DNA of 64,000 nucleotides from Solibacteraceae bacterium (lineage in GTDB: Bacteria > Acidobacteriota > Terriglobia > Bryobacterales > Bryobacteraceae), in NCBI GenBank assembly GCA_021324015.1, contig JAJPJX010000129.1, positions 62,001 through 126,000 of the forward strand, written 5' to 3'. The stretch's first letter is position 1, and every line of letters begins with the position of its first letter. Below, one piece after another: positions 35,684 through 43,657 of the stretch. A model generated the notes under the pieces. The model was not told where the DNA came from and ran no database searches. It saw only the letters and a program-made list of their open reading frames with translations. A program made the position numbers and the translations under genes.

Positions 35684-37576
35684 ATGCACCGCAAATCCCT
35701 CGCCCTTCTTGCCGCCTTTCCGTTGGCTCTGGCCGCCGCCCCGCGATTCCCGATCGAAAAAATCACGGACAGCCTTTCGGTCGTTCGCGGGCCGGTAAAT
35801 GGCGTCCTGATTCAGCGCCATGGCGAGACCCTGGCGATCTACGGCGATCCGCGCCCGAACCCCGCGCCTGCGCGGATGGTCCTGTTTACGCATCATCGCC
35901 GCGATGTCGTCTGGGCGGGGCGGCTCCTGGTGGAGCGCGGCGCCGAAGCCATCGCGCCGGAAGCGGAAAAGGACCTGTTTGCGGACGTGGAGGGGTTCTG
36001 GTCGCATTACCGCACCGCGCGTTTTCACGATTATGCCAATCAATCCAGCCGCATCCTCGCCGAACCGGTGAGGCTGGCCAGGACGGTGCGCGACGGCGAT
36101 ACGGTCGAGTGGCAAGACATCGCTATCCGCGTGATGGCCACGCGCGGCTATACGCGCGGAGCGGTTTCGTACCTGGTCGACATCGACGGCAAGCGCATCG
36201 CCTGTGTCGGCGACCTGATCTACGGCGACGGCCGGCTGCTGGATCTCTTTAGCCTGCAAGACGCCATCCCCCAGGCGAAAGAGGATGGTTACCACGGCTA
36301 TGCCGCCCGCGCCGGCGACATCGTGGATAGCCTGCGCAAAACCGAGCAGTGGAAGCCGGACCTGCTGGTCCCCGCGCGCGGCCCCGTGATCCGCGATCCG
36401 GCGCGGGCCATCGGCGCGTTGACCGGCCGCCTGCAGGCGGTCTTCGCCAGCCACTTCGCCATCGACGCCCTGCGCTGGTACCGCGGCGACGACAGGATCC
36501 GCATCATGGCCGCTCGCGTCCTGGGCGCCACCCCGGTCCAGTGGATGCCCATGGCCGAGAAAGTGCAGGAGAAGCTCCCGGACTGGGTCATTCCGATCAC
36601 CAACTCCCGCCTGATTGTCTCGCGAACGGGCGCCGCATTCCTGGTGGATTGCGGCAACCGCAAGGTGGTCGAGGAAATCCGGCGGCTGAAGCGCACAGGC
36701 GTGATTAAGCAACTCGACGCCATCTACATCACGCACTATCACGACGACCACACCGACATGGCGCAGGCCCTGGCCGATGAGTTCCACTGCCCCGTGTACT
36801 GCTGCCGCGAGATGCGCGACATCCTGGAGCACCCGGAGGCGTATCGCATGCCGTGCCTGACGCCCAACGCGATTCACAGCATCCGCGCCTGGGAGGATGG
36901 CGCCACCCAGCGTTGGAACGAATTCACCTTCTCCTATTCCTACTTCCCGGGCCAGACCCTCTACCACGGCGGGCTCGTGGTGGCGAAGGATGGCGGCCAG
37001 AGTATTTTCTTTGTTGGAGATTCGTTCACGCCCACGGGGATGGACGACTATTGCCTGCTCAATCGCAATTTCCTGGCGCCCGAAGAAGGCTTTCTGGGAT
37101 GCCTGCGGCGGATTCGCGGCATGGCCGGCGACTACCTGCTGATCAACCAGCACGTCCCGCCTGCCTTCCGCTACTCCGCCGCGCAGCTTGACTACATGAT
37201 TGAGACCTTCCGGAAGCGGCGGGACCTCATGTCGGCCCTGTTTCCATGGGACGATCCGAACTTCGGCCTGGACGAGGAGTGGGCGCGCTTCTATCCCTAC
37301 ACGGCGGAGGTGGCGGCGGGGAGCCGTCTGGAACTGAAGGTGATCCTACGCAACCACTCGGCATCGCGGCAGGAATTTCGCGTGGCTCCACGCGTCCCGG
37401 CCGGCTGGAAGACGGTGGGCGAGCCCCTGCGCGTGTCCATCGGCCCGCGCGAGGAGCGCTCCGTCACCATCCCGGTGACAGCCGGCGCCCCGGGGCTGAA
37501 GATCGTCACCGCCGATGTCGCCTTCGGAGCATGGGATCTGCGCGAATGGGTTGAGGCGATGGTGACGGCCAGGTGA
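35684..37576 (+). CDS. Secreted protein with two metallo-beta-lactamase-like domains
   Basis: This 630-residue protein has a signal peptide (to ~LALAA). A first MBL-like unit (~20-230) has THHRRD (69-74) where HxHxDH should be, but keeps ACVGDLIYGDG; it is probably inactive. A second unit (~290-490) has intact HYHDDH (351-356), VGDSFTPTGMDDY and INQHVPP, consistent with a dinuclear metal site. The last ~110 residues form an NEW3-like beta domain (RLELKVILRNHSASRQEF). The substrate is unknown. Start ATG 35684 follows GGAGAGG. Confidence 0.83.
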   Translation: MHRKSLALLAAFPLALAAAPRFPIEKITDSLSVVRGPVNGVLIQRHGETLAIYGDPRPNPAPARMVLFTHHRRDVVWAGRLLVERGAEAIAPEAEKDLFADVEGFWSHYRTARFHDYANQSSRILAEPVRLARTVRDGDTVEWQDIAIRVMATRGYTRGAVSYLVDIDGKRIACVGDLIYGDGRLLDLFSLQDAIPQAKEDGYHGYAARAGDIVDSLRKTEQWKPDLLVPARGPVIRDPARAIGALTGRLQAVFASHFAIDALRWYRGDDRIRIMAARVLGATPVQWMPMAEKVQEKLPDWVIPITNSRLIVSRTGAAFLVDCGNRKVVEEIRRLKRTGVIKQLDAIYITHYHDDHTDMAQALADEFHCPVYCCREMRDILEHPEAYRMPCLTPNAIHSIRAWEDGATQRWNEFTFSYSYFPGQTLYHGGLVVAKDGGQSIFFVGDSFTPTGMDDYCLLNRNFLAPEEGFLGCLRRIRGMAGDYLLINQHVPPAFRYSAAQLDYMIETFRKRRDLMSALFPWDDPNFGLDEEWARFYPYTAEVAAGSRLELKVILRNHSASRQEFRVAPRVPAGWKTVGEPLRVSIGPREERSVTIPVTAGAPGLKIVTADVAFGAWDLREWVEAMVTAR

Positions 37577-37607
37577 CCCGGCCGCCCTGCCCATCCAGTC
37601 CGTAGTC

Positions 37608-37613
37608 TATAAT
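37608..37613 (+). promoter_or_regulatory. TATAAT element six bases before the SDR start codon
   Basis: A perfect TATAAT at 37608-37613 is followed by CGCCGC and the ATG at 37620. Transcription would begin on the A of the ATG; no ribosome site is present. Confidence 0.5.
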
Positions 37614-37619
37614 CGCCGC

Positions 37620-38387
37620 ATGCCGGATCTGCTCCGATTGGACGGAAAGGTTGCCCTGGTGACGGGAGGCGCATCGGGCATCGGCAAGGGCATTGTCGAG
37701 CTGTTTGTCCAGCAGGGTGCGGCCGTGGGGATCTTCGATATCCAGGGGCAGGCGGCCCGCGAGGCGTCCGCGGCGCTCGGTGGCAACGCGCTGGCGATCG
37801 TGGGGGATGTCGCCAGCGAGGCGGATTGTGCCGCGGCGGTGGAAGCGGTGCTGCGACAGTGGGGCCGGCTGGACATTCTGGTGAATAACGCCGGCATCGA
37901 GATCACCGGCACCGTGGTGGAACTCGCTCCGGAACAATGGGAGCGGCAGCTTGCGGTCAACCTGAGGGGCGCGTTCTTGTGCGCGCGCGCCGCCATTCCT
38001 CGCATGCGCGACCGGGGCGGGGCGATCGTGAATATTTCGTCGGTGCACGCCTACGTCTCATACGCCGGGAACGCGGCGTATGACGCATCGAAAGCCGGCC
38101 TCATCGGCCTGACGCGCACGATGGCGCTGGACCATGGGCCAGACGGCATCCGCGTGAATGCCATCTGCCCGGGCTACATCCAGACGCCGCTGCTAGAGAA
38201 ATGGCTGCGCGAACTGCCGGATCCGGAAAGCGCCATGCGGCAAGTGCTGGCCTTTCATCCTCTGGGGCGCATCGGCACTCCGCGCGATATCGCACAGGCG
38301 TGCCTTTTCCTGGTCTCCGATGCCGCCTCCTTCGTCACCGGCGCCTCTCTGGTGGTGGACGGGGCCATGACCGCCTCGGGCCACTGA
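37620..38387 (+). CDS. Short-chain dehydrogenase/reductase (SDR)
   Basis: This 255-residue classical SDR uses NAD(P)H in the cytoplasm. Cofactor motif TGGASGIGKG (16-25), NNAGIEITG, NLRGAFLCARA, catalytic Ser in NISSVHAY and YDASK are present. PGYIQTP and the C-terminal FVTGASLVVDGAM complete the family pattern. The closest general type is 3-oxoacyl-ACP reductase/glucose dehydrogenase-like SDRs; the substrate cannot be assigned. It begins 43 bases after the MBL gene but has its own perfect TATAAT element, so it may be a separate leaderless unit. Confidence 0.9.
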   Translation: MPDLLRLDGKVALVTGGASGIGKGIVELFVQQGAAVGIFDIQGQAAREASAALGGNALAIVGDVASEADCAAAVEAVLRQWGRLDILVNNAGIEITGTVVELAPEQWERQLAVNLRGAFLCARAAIPRMRDRGGAIVNISSVHAYVSYAGNAAYDASKAGLIGLTRTMALDHGPDGIRVNAICPGYIQTPLLEKWLRELPDPESAMRQVLAFHPLGRIGTPRDIAQACLFLVSDAASFVTGASLVVDGAMTASGH

Positions 38388-38419
38388 CGCGTTGCTAGAT
38401 CTGCGTGCCCCGCTTCGAT

Positions 38420-39211
38420 TCAGCGATTCTGTCTGGCGTTCGGCCGCATCATGCCCCGGCCGCCCGGCCCGCTCTTGATCGTGTAAGCGGATGGCACCTG
38501 GAACAGGGACGGATCGGGCTCGGCGCGCGAGATATTGGTTAACTGCATGACGCTGGTGCCGAAGCGCGGATCCGAGCTCTTGATCATCACTGGAACCTGG
38601 AGTTCCTGAGAGACCCACGTCTCCCGCACGATCGAGATGGGCTGCACATTGCCGATGGCCCCCGCCGGGATCGTGCGGGTGATGCGCGTCCCCGTGGCGG
38701 CAAGACCGTTGATGGTCTGGACACCCAGATTCTCCGTCTGCGTGTTCGCCGCGTTCGCGCCGTTGCCGCGGCGGCGCGGATTGTCGTTCGCCGCGGCTTG
38801 GCCGGTGGGGATACGGATTTGCCGCGCTGTCTTGCTCTGCGGGTCCAGCCGGTAGAGGTAACCCGCCACCGGATCGAAAATGGTGATCATCGTCCGCGCC
38901 GCTTGGCCCGGGGGCGTGAACGTGTGTTCGGTCCGCACGCGGCCCTGGCTATCCCGATAGACATTAGATTGCTCCTGGCGTTGGATTTGATTGCCGCCCG
39001 CCAGGGTTTGCTGAATCTGCACGGTTTGCACGGCCGAATACGGCTGGCCGGTTACCGGAGTCCGCCACTGCTGCCCGGCGCCCATTCCAAACCATGGCCC
39101 GCCGGCCTCCCCGAACCGCATACGACCCGGCCCCGGGGGCCCCGAAGGTGCTTGGGCCAGAAGCGCGCCCGCAGCCAACAGGCTGATCAATCCCGACTTC
39201 CAGTAATTCAT
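38420..39211 (-). CDS. Secreted protein of unknown function in an ECF sigma operon
   Basis: The 263-residue product has a signal peptide (to ~LLAQA) and a glycine/proline-rich N-terminal region. The pattern QTLAGGNQIQRQEQSNVYRDSQGRVRTEHTF is shared by a large Acidobacteriota family of unknown role. A low-complexity PRRRGNGANAAN patch (~147-158) precedes NGLAATGTRITRTIPAG. It begins 16 bases after the anti-sigma gene, so it is the third gene of the sigma/anti-sigma transcription unit and a likely effector or sensor of that system. No catalytic motif is seen. Confidence 0.75.
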   Translation of the reverse strand: MNYWKSGLISLLAAGALLAQAPSGPPGPGRMRFGEAGGPWFGMGAGQQWRTPVTGQPYSAVQTVQIQQTLAGGNQIQRQEQSNVYRDSQGRVRTEHTFTPPGQAARTMITIFDPVAGYLYRLDPQSKTARQIRIPTGQAAANDNPRRRGNGANAANTQTENLGVQTINGLAATGTRITRTIPAGAIGNVQPISIVRETWVSQELQVPVMIKSSDPRFGTSVMQLTNISRAEPDPSLFQVPSAYTIKSGPGGRGMMRPNARQNR

Positions 39212-39227
39212 GTTGACGATATCTCCC

Positions 39228-39893
39228 TTAGTTGAAATAGAAATCTCGATCTTGCATATCCAGCGAGTCCGGGAGGCGGACTGCCCTGGGCAGGCCGTCC
39301 TCCCCCACTACCACCTCCGCGGTCACTGCATTCTGGGAGACGCCTTCCACCGCGAAACCCATGCAAACCAGTGCGGCCTGCGGCAGTTCCACGCGCTCGA
39401 CGCGAACAGCCTCTCCGGAGGCGAGCGGCGGCACGAACGGCACGGGCAAAAAGCCGGCGGAGTCCTCGGGACCGATCTCCGGGGAATCCGCGTCTTCCGC
39501 GGCGCCACTCCATCCCGGCAGGGAAAGACTCAGCACATCGTTCGCCGGAACGGCGGATCCGCGGCGTGCGGGGTGGTGCCAGGGGGCCAGCAGGACCAGC
39601 GCCAGCACCAGCACGGCCACCGGCGCCAGCGTCCAGGCGAACCCACGCTGCCACAGCGTCCGCCGGCGTTGCGATTGGAACTGTGCCAGGATGCACTTAC
39701 GCCCGGCCGAGGGGTCCCCTGCGGACACGGATTGGCGAATCTGCCGGAATCTCGCGCTCAGCTCGCGCTCGGTATCCCAGAGCGCGGCGCAATTCGGGCA
39801 CGCCGCCAGGTGGGCCGCTAGTTCGGCTCCCGCCGGTGCTCCAATGCGCGCCTGCTCTACGAGTTCGCGCATCCAATTACGGCAATCGGTCAC
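39228..39893 (-). CDS. Membrane anti-sigma factor with zinc-finger (ZAS-like) N terminus
   Basis: The 221-residue product has an HxxxCxxC site (HLAACPNC, ~residues 28-35), the ZAS zinc motif that holds ECF sigma factors. One transmembrane helix follows (~85-104, LAPVAVLVLALVLLAP), then a periplasmic domain of ~115 residues. It would sequester the sigma factor encoded just upstream until an envelope signal arrives. The GTG start (39893) lies 17 bases inside the 3' end of the sigma gene, implying coupled translation and a fixed ratio. Confidence 0.85.
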   Translation of the reverse strand: MTDCRNWMRELVEQARIGAPAGAELAAHLAACPNCAALWDTERELSARFRQIRQSVSAGDPSAGRKCILAQFQSQRRRTLWQRGFAWTLAPVAVLVLALVLLAPWHHPARRGSAVPANDVLSLSLPGWSGAAEDADSPEIGPEDSAGFLPVPFVPPLASGEAVRVERVELPQAALVCMGFAVEGVSQNAVTAEVVVGEDGLPRAVRLPDSLDMQDRDFYFN

Positions 39894-40452
39894 GCTGCTC
39901 CCTCGCTAATTCCCGGCCGCTCGCCTTTCTTAGCTTTGCTCCAAGGAGCGCGCGGGCGCGGTACAAACGCGAGCGGACCGTTCCCACCGGGCAATCCATC
40001 AACCGCGCCGCTTCCTCATAACTTCGTTCGTCCAGATCGCAAAGCACGACCGCCTCCCGGTACGCATCCGGCAGTTCCTGTACGGCACGATACAACGCGG
40101 CGGTAGTCTCATCCTGGAGCAGATCGCGGAGCGCGTCCGGCTCGGCCATCTGCTCCGGCGCCTGTTCCAGACTCATGGCCGGCCGCATACGGCGCAGCAG
40201 GTTGCGCGCGATGCCAAACAAATACGCCTCCAGCGATCCGCGCTGGTCGTCGAAACCTCCGCCGGGCGCGATCAGGCGCAGAAACACCTCCTGCGTCACT
40301 TCTTCCGCGGTGGAGCGGTTGCCGGACATGTGTAAGGCGTAGCGATACAAGGGTTCGCGGTGGCGTTCGTACAGCACGGCCACCGACTCCTGGTCTCCGT
40401 TCCTGATCCGCCGATAGAGTTCCTCGTCCGTCCGTAGTTTCAGGCTCGTCAT
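39877..40452 (-). CDS. ECF-type RNA polymerase sigma factor
   Basis: This 191-residue sigma-70 family member contains region 2 (YRYALHMSGNRSTAEEVTQEVFLRL, the -10 recognition helix) and region 4 (LPDAYREAVVLCDLDERSYEEAARLMDCPVGTVRSRLYRAR, the -35 recognition HTH), with no region 1 or 3. It directs polymerase to a small regulon under control of the overlapping anti-sigma gene. A GGAAC-type ECF -35 motif lies about 25-30 bases before the ATG, which suggests autoregulation. Confidence 0.92.
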   Translation of the reverse strand: MTSLKLRTDEELYRRIRNGDQESVAVLYERHREPLYRYALHMSGNRSTAEEVTQEVFLRLIAPGGGFDDQRGSLEAYLFGIARNLLRRMRPAMSLEQAPEQMAEPDALRDLLQDETTAALYRAVQELPDAYREAVVLCDLDERSYEEAARLMDCPVGTVRSRLYRARALLGAKLRKASGRELAREQRDRLP

Positions 40453-40473
40453 ACGGTATTGCAGAAAGCCGGC

Positions 40474-40483
40474 AAAAAGTTCC
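40474..40483 (-). promoter_or_regulatory. Candidate ECF -35 element before the sigma gene
   Basis: GGAACTTTTT reads on the minus strand at 40483-40474. GGAAC is the common -35 core of ECF-dependent promoters. With a usual 16-17 base spacer the start point would fall at or near the ATG at 40452, so a leaderless autoregulated transcript is possible. Confidence 0.35.
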
Positions 40484-40653
40484 CGGACGGCGGAAAAAAG
40501 GCTCCCACCGGAAGAGTGTAACGGTATGTAGCGGGACTGGAGACAGCCGGGTATACTGAGCCTGGAGAGGTCCACCGGACCAGCGCTATATTGCACGTCA
40601 CCTGCTGAACCACTTTCTTTGGTCGCGGGATGAGGCCCACATAAGAACGCATC

Positions 40654-41040
40654 GTGAAAGTGCTTCTGCGGGATTGCGGCCGTACCTTCGCAGCCGAGCT
40701 TGGCATTGACTTGAGGACCCGCGGAGCCCCCGCGCTGCCCGATCTCGAGCGCGCCCTGCTGAAGGAGTTCAACGGCATCGGGGATATCGCGGTGAACATT
40801 TTCTTCCGGGAAGCTCAGGTGGCATGGCCCGAGTTGTTTCCTTTCATCGACGCGAAGGCCGCTGAGAGCGCGGCCAAACTGGGTCTACAGGCGGATCCGC
40901 AATCACTTGCGGCCCTCGTGAGAACGAAGACTAAATTTTCCCGGTTGACCGCCGCGCTGGTGCGTGTTCAGCTCAGCCACAAGCACGAGGAAGTCATTCA
41001 AGCGGCCGCGCGCGACCTCCGCCAAAAGCGCCTTGCGTAG
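40654..41040 (+). CDS. HhH-GPD/endonuclease III-like protein lacking its middle part
   Basis: The 128-residue product begins like the endonuclease-III-like family of about 200-215 residues (VLLRDCGRTFAAELGIDL). It then jumps at about residue 25 to the family's C-terminal half: LLKEFNGIGDIAVNIFFREAQVAWPELFPFID, which has the helix-hairpin-helix and the following acidic segment. Around 85-100 residues in between (the LL..ALLLSARI region) are missing. DNA-repair activity is therefore doubtful. The frame is open throughout, so the deletion is in register. Its last 43 bases overlap the convergent DUF2784 gene. Confidence 0.6.
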   Translation: MKVLLRDCGRTFAAELGIDLRTRGAPALPDLERALLKEFNGIGDIAVNIFFREAQVAWPELFPFIDAKAAESAAKLGLQADPQSLAALVRTKTKFSRLTAALVRVQLSHKHEEVIQAAARDLRQKRLA

Positions 41041-41402
41041 ATGCACAGGTTGAACGCAATCACGCCCACCGCGCACCAGGCCAGCAACTCTTGGGAAACA
41101 TCCGGGTAGACCAGCGCTCCCAGATAATGCACCAGGAAGCTTTCGGTGTATGGTGTTCTCCCCGCCTTACCCGCCAGCGCCTGCTCCAGGAGCGTCAGCG
41201 GACAAGGCCATGGCCCGATTTCAATCACCGCCCCGTAAATCAGGGAGGCGATGTGAACCCAGCTCAACAGGGCATGGCGGCGCGTCAGGAGGGCGCCCAG
41301 CACCACCCATAAGATCCACACGAGATGCACACTCAGGACCACGCCCACAAGGACTTCGTACAAAGGCGCGAAATGAGATGCGGCGGCCCCTTCCGCCGGC
41401 AT
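40998..41402 (-). CDS. DUF2784 family membrane protein
   Basis: This 134-residue protein has three to four membrane helices. Family signatures are VLSVHLVWILWVVLGALLT, WVHIASLIYGAVIEIGPWPCPLTLLE and the YTESFLVHYLGALVYPDV segment. DUF2784 proteins are short integral membrane proteins of unknown function found next to diverse genes. The 3' end overlaps the end of the HhH-GPD-like gene on the opposite strand by 43 bases, so the two are convergent and overlapping. Confidence 0.85.
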   Translation of the reverse strand: MPAEGAAASHFAPLYEVLVGVVLSVHLVWILWVVLGALLTRRHALLSWVHIASLIYGAVIEIGPWPCPLTLLEQALAGKAGRTPYTESFLVHYLGALVYPDVSQELLAWCAVGVIAFNLCIYARRFWRRSRAAA

Positions 41403-41444
41403 AGTCTTGTCACCCGTTAAGACTGCGCGCGGGCAGATCCTGCC

Positions 41445-41702
41445 TCAGCCTTCCCCGGCAACTTCCAGGTCCCACTGCTCCTGCCAGAGATCCAGATACC
41501 TTCCGCCTCTTTCGGTGAGCACCAACACTCGCGTGACCCACTCACCGGTTTCCCAATTGGCTGGATTGGCACGATAATCCTCGCACAAGTCAATCCATAC
41601 GCTGGTGATGCCGCCGGTCGATTGGTAGATCGCGAGAACCCGCGCGGAATGTCGCCTGCCATTCGGCCCTCGAACCGTCAGATGTTGGCCCGCTGCGATC
41701 AA
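41445..41702 (-). CDS. Small hypothetical protein
   Basis: I do not recognise this 85-residue product. It starts at TTG (41702) and reads as a compact soluble beta-rich protein: LTVRGPNGRRHSARVLAIYQS, SVWIDLCEDY, WVTRVLVLTERGGRYLDLW. No membrane segment or signal is present. The amino-acid composition is normal for coding sequence and the opposite strand offers nothing better. It lies divergent from the SPFH gene. Confidence 0.5.
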   Translation of the reverse strand: MIAAGQHLTVRGPNGRRHSARVLAIYQSTGGITSVWIDLCEDYRANPANWETGEWVTRVLVLTERGGRYLDLWQEQWDLEVAGEG

Positions 41703-41874
41703 GTCTTGCCAACCTCAGATTAGCACTGTCAAGCCTCGACTTCGCCGCTGTGGCAAGGTTCCTCGCACGCTGGACACGGATGTCAAAGCAGAGCACCATA
41801 GAAACGGAGCTGCAAATAGGGAAATCGGTACCCTCGAATGGTGCAGCCGTTGTCGAGAGTAACCGGAGGTTGAC

Positions 41875-42678
41875 ATGCTCAACGCAGCAACCATTGCCAT
41901 CACCATTTTGGTGATCTATTTCCTCTCGTCCATCAAGATCCTGCGCGAGTACGAGCGCGGTGTGATCTTCCGCCTCGGACGCGTGCTCCCGAGGCCAAAG
42001 AGCCCCGGCATCATCCTGGTGTTTGCGCCGATCGATCGCATGGTCCGGGTTTCGCTGCGGATCGATACGCTGGAGGTGCCGCCCCAGGACATCGTCACTC
42101 ATGACAACGTCACCGTGAAGGTAAACGCCGTCATCTTCTTTCGCGTGATGGATGCACGCCTGGCGGTGCTGGAGGTATCCAATTTCCTGTACGCCACGTC
42201 GCAATTGGCCCAAACCACGCTCCGCAGTGTGCTGGGAGAAGCCGATCTCGATGAGCTGCTGAGCCAGCGAGACCGGTTGAATTTCCGGTTGCAGACGATT
42301 CTGGACCGCCACACGGCGGCTTGGGGTGTGAAGGTGGTCCTGGTGGAAGTGAAGCAGGTGGATCTTGCGGAACAGATGATCCGCGCGATCGCTCGTCAGG
42401 CGGAGGCCGAGCGCGAACGGCGTGCGAAGATCATCCATGCGGACGGAGAGTACTCTGCCGCGGAGAAACTCAGCATGGCGGCGGCAGTGCTCCAAAGCCA
42501 GCCCGTGGCGGTGCAGTTGCGATACCTTCAGACCCTGGTCGAGATCGGAACGGAGAAAAACACGACCATTGTCTTCCCCTTGCCCGTCGATGTCATTTCG
42601 TCGCTATCCCGGATACTGAATTCGGCGGCGCCACCGGGATCCGGCAGGCAGGCGACGCTGCAAGAGGTCGCGACGTAA
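41875..42678 (+). CDS. SPFH/band-7 protein (slipin family)
   Basis: This 267-residue protein has one N-terminal membrane helix ([13 protein letters not shown]), then the band-7 domain: [65 protein letters not shown]-terminal coiled stretch ([21 protein letters not shown]) and [12 protein letters not shown] end it. Slipins/stomatin-like proteins organise membrane microdomains and often pair with an NfeD-type protease; none is adjacent. CCGGAGG precedes the ATG. Confidence 0.93.
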   Translation: MLNAATIAITILVIYFLSSIKILREYERGVIFRLGRVLPRPKSPGIILVFAPIDRMVRVSLRIDTLEVPPQDIVTHDNVTVKVNAVIFFRVMDARLAVLEVSNFLYATSQLAQTTLRSVLGEADLDELLSQRDRLNFRLQTILDRHTAAWGVKVVLVEVKQVDLAEQMIRAIARQAEAERERRAKIIHADGEYSAAEKLSMAAAVLQSQPVAVQLRYLQTLVEIGTEKNTTIVFPLPVDVISSLSRILNSAAPPGSGRQATLQEVAT

Positions 42679-42679
42679 A

Positions 42680-43276
42680 TCATCTCGCCGGTGCGCGGTG
42701 ATTCTGCCGGCTCGGAGAACGGGGTGGAAAGAGGCGATACCCCGGGCCGGGCGGGTACCACCGTGCGAACAGTTCCAGCCGGCGCCGGAGCTGTTCCGCC
42801 GGCACGAAGGCGGCGCCTGTGCGCACGGTCACATCGTGCCAGAGGCTGTGGACGTATTCGGCCGCCATCCCGGCAAATGAGGCGGCCCCATAGCGTTCCA
42901 ACCGCAGCCTGCTGGACGCGCTGTCACGGTTCGAGAAGAGGAGGCTCTTCTGTCTGAGCGCATCCTCATCAATCTCCCCGGGCACTCCCGCACGGATCTC
43001 CTCGTCGAGTAACAGCCAGTAGGCCTTGCGCCGGCGGTCGGGCAGCTTTTCCCAGAGCGCCTGCCCCAGGCACCGCAGCAGTTCGAGCGCGATGTCGTGG
43101 TCTTCCCGGCCGGCCGCGGCGAGCGAAATCTCCAATCCGCTGTCTGTCGCGGTCCAACGGGAAGAAACCCGGGAGCGGCCGAGATCCTTGACGACACACA
43201 CGCGGCACCGGCCGAGTTGGCGGAGCATTCGTGGTGGGACCGAGTCTGCCGCGGGCCGCAGAAAGTCGCAGATCAA
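42680..43276 (-). CDS. Hypothetical protein, about 198 residues
   Basis: I do not recognise this protein. The frame is open with plausible composition: LRQLGRCRVCVVKDLGRSRVS, GLEISLAAAGREDHDIALELLRCLGQALWEKL, AYWLLLDEEIRAGVPGEIDEDAL, YVHSLWHDVTVRTG and RRRLELFARWYPPGPGYRLF. It appears soluble and mixed alpha/beta. The start is unclear: TTG 43276 is the first canonical start after the divergent region. An AGGAGGG ribosome site further upstream (near 43355) has no canonical start codon behind it in this frame. The stop is one base after the convergent SPFH gene. Confidence 0.5.
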   Translation of the reverse strand: MICDFLRPAADSVPPRMLRQLGRCRVCVVKDLGRSRVSSRWTATDSGLEISLAAAGREDHDIALELLRCLGQALWEKLPDRRRKAYWLLLDEEIRAGVPGEIDEDALRQKSLLFSNRDSASSRLRLERYGAASFAGMAAEYVHSLWHDVTVRTGAAFVPAEQLRRRLELFARWYPPGPGYRLFPPRSPSRQNHRAPAR

Positions 43277-43432
43277 GGTCCCGAAGCTCGCCGCATCCGC
43301 GCTCCACTGCCACGCGGGACCGGGACGAGATACGCTTTGGCGCGGGATCTTTCCCTCCTGATAAGATGATCCGTAGTAAATATAAGTCGCCGGTATCCGA
43401 AATACAACCGATCGGACGCCGCGGTGCAAGCG

Positions 43433-43657
43433 ATGAATGTGCAGGTGGAGTGCTACGCGGGCCGGAAGGCGGACGAACGCCCGGTGGGTTTTCAGCTTGG
43501 CGAGCGCCGGTACGAAATTGAAGCCGTCGAGGACCAATGGTACGGACCGGATGACGTCTTCTTCAAGGTGCGTGCGGACGACGGGAACCTGTATATCCTG
43601 CGTCACAACGCGGCACGGGACGACTGGAGCCTGGAGTCGTTCCGGAAGCTCTCGTGA
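43433..43657 (+). CDS. Small conserved cytoplasmic protein (74 residues)
   Basis: The product starts MNVQVECYAGRKADERP and continues LGERRYEIEAVEDQWYGPDDVFFKVRADDGNLYILRHN..DDWSLESF. This pattern is shared by a widespread family of short (65-80 residue) hypothetical proteins with a predicted beta-rich fold. Function is unknown. ATG 43433 fits the family better than GTG 43424. Its TGA overlaps the GTG at 43654 of the ceramidase-like gene, so it may be the first gene of the run to 47620. Confidence 0.72.
   Translation: MNVQVECYAGRKADERPVGFQLGERRYEIEAVEDQWYGPDDVFFKVRADDGNLYILRHNAARDDWSLESFRKLS

Noticed and set aside
35579-37153. An N-terminal extension of the GHL hydrolase frame to 37153
   Set aside because: The extension is antisense to the MBL gene and lacks a signal peptide. 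The start with a Tat-like signal is at 35578.
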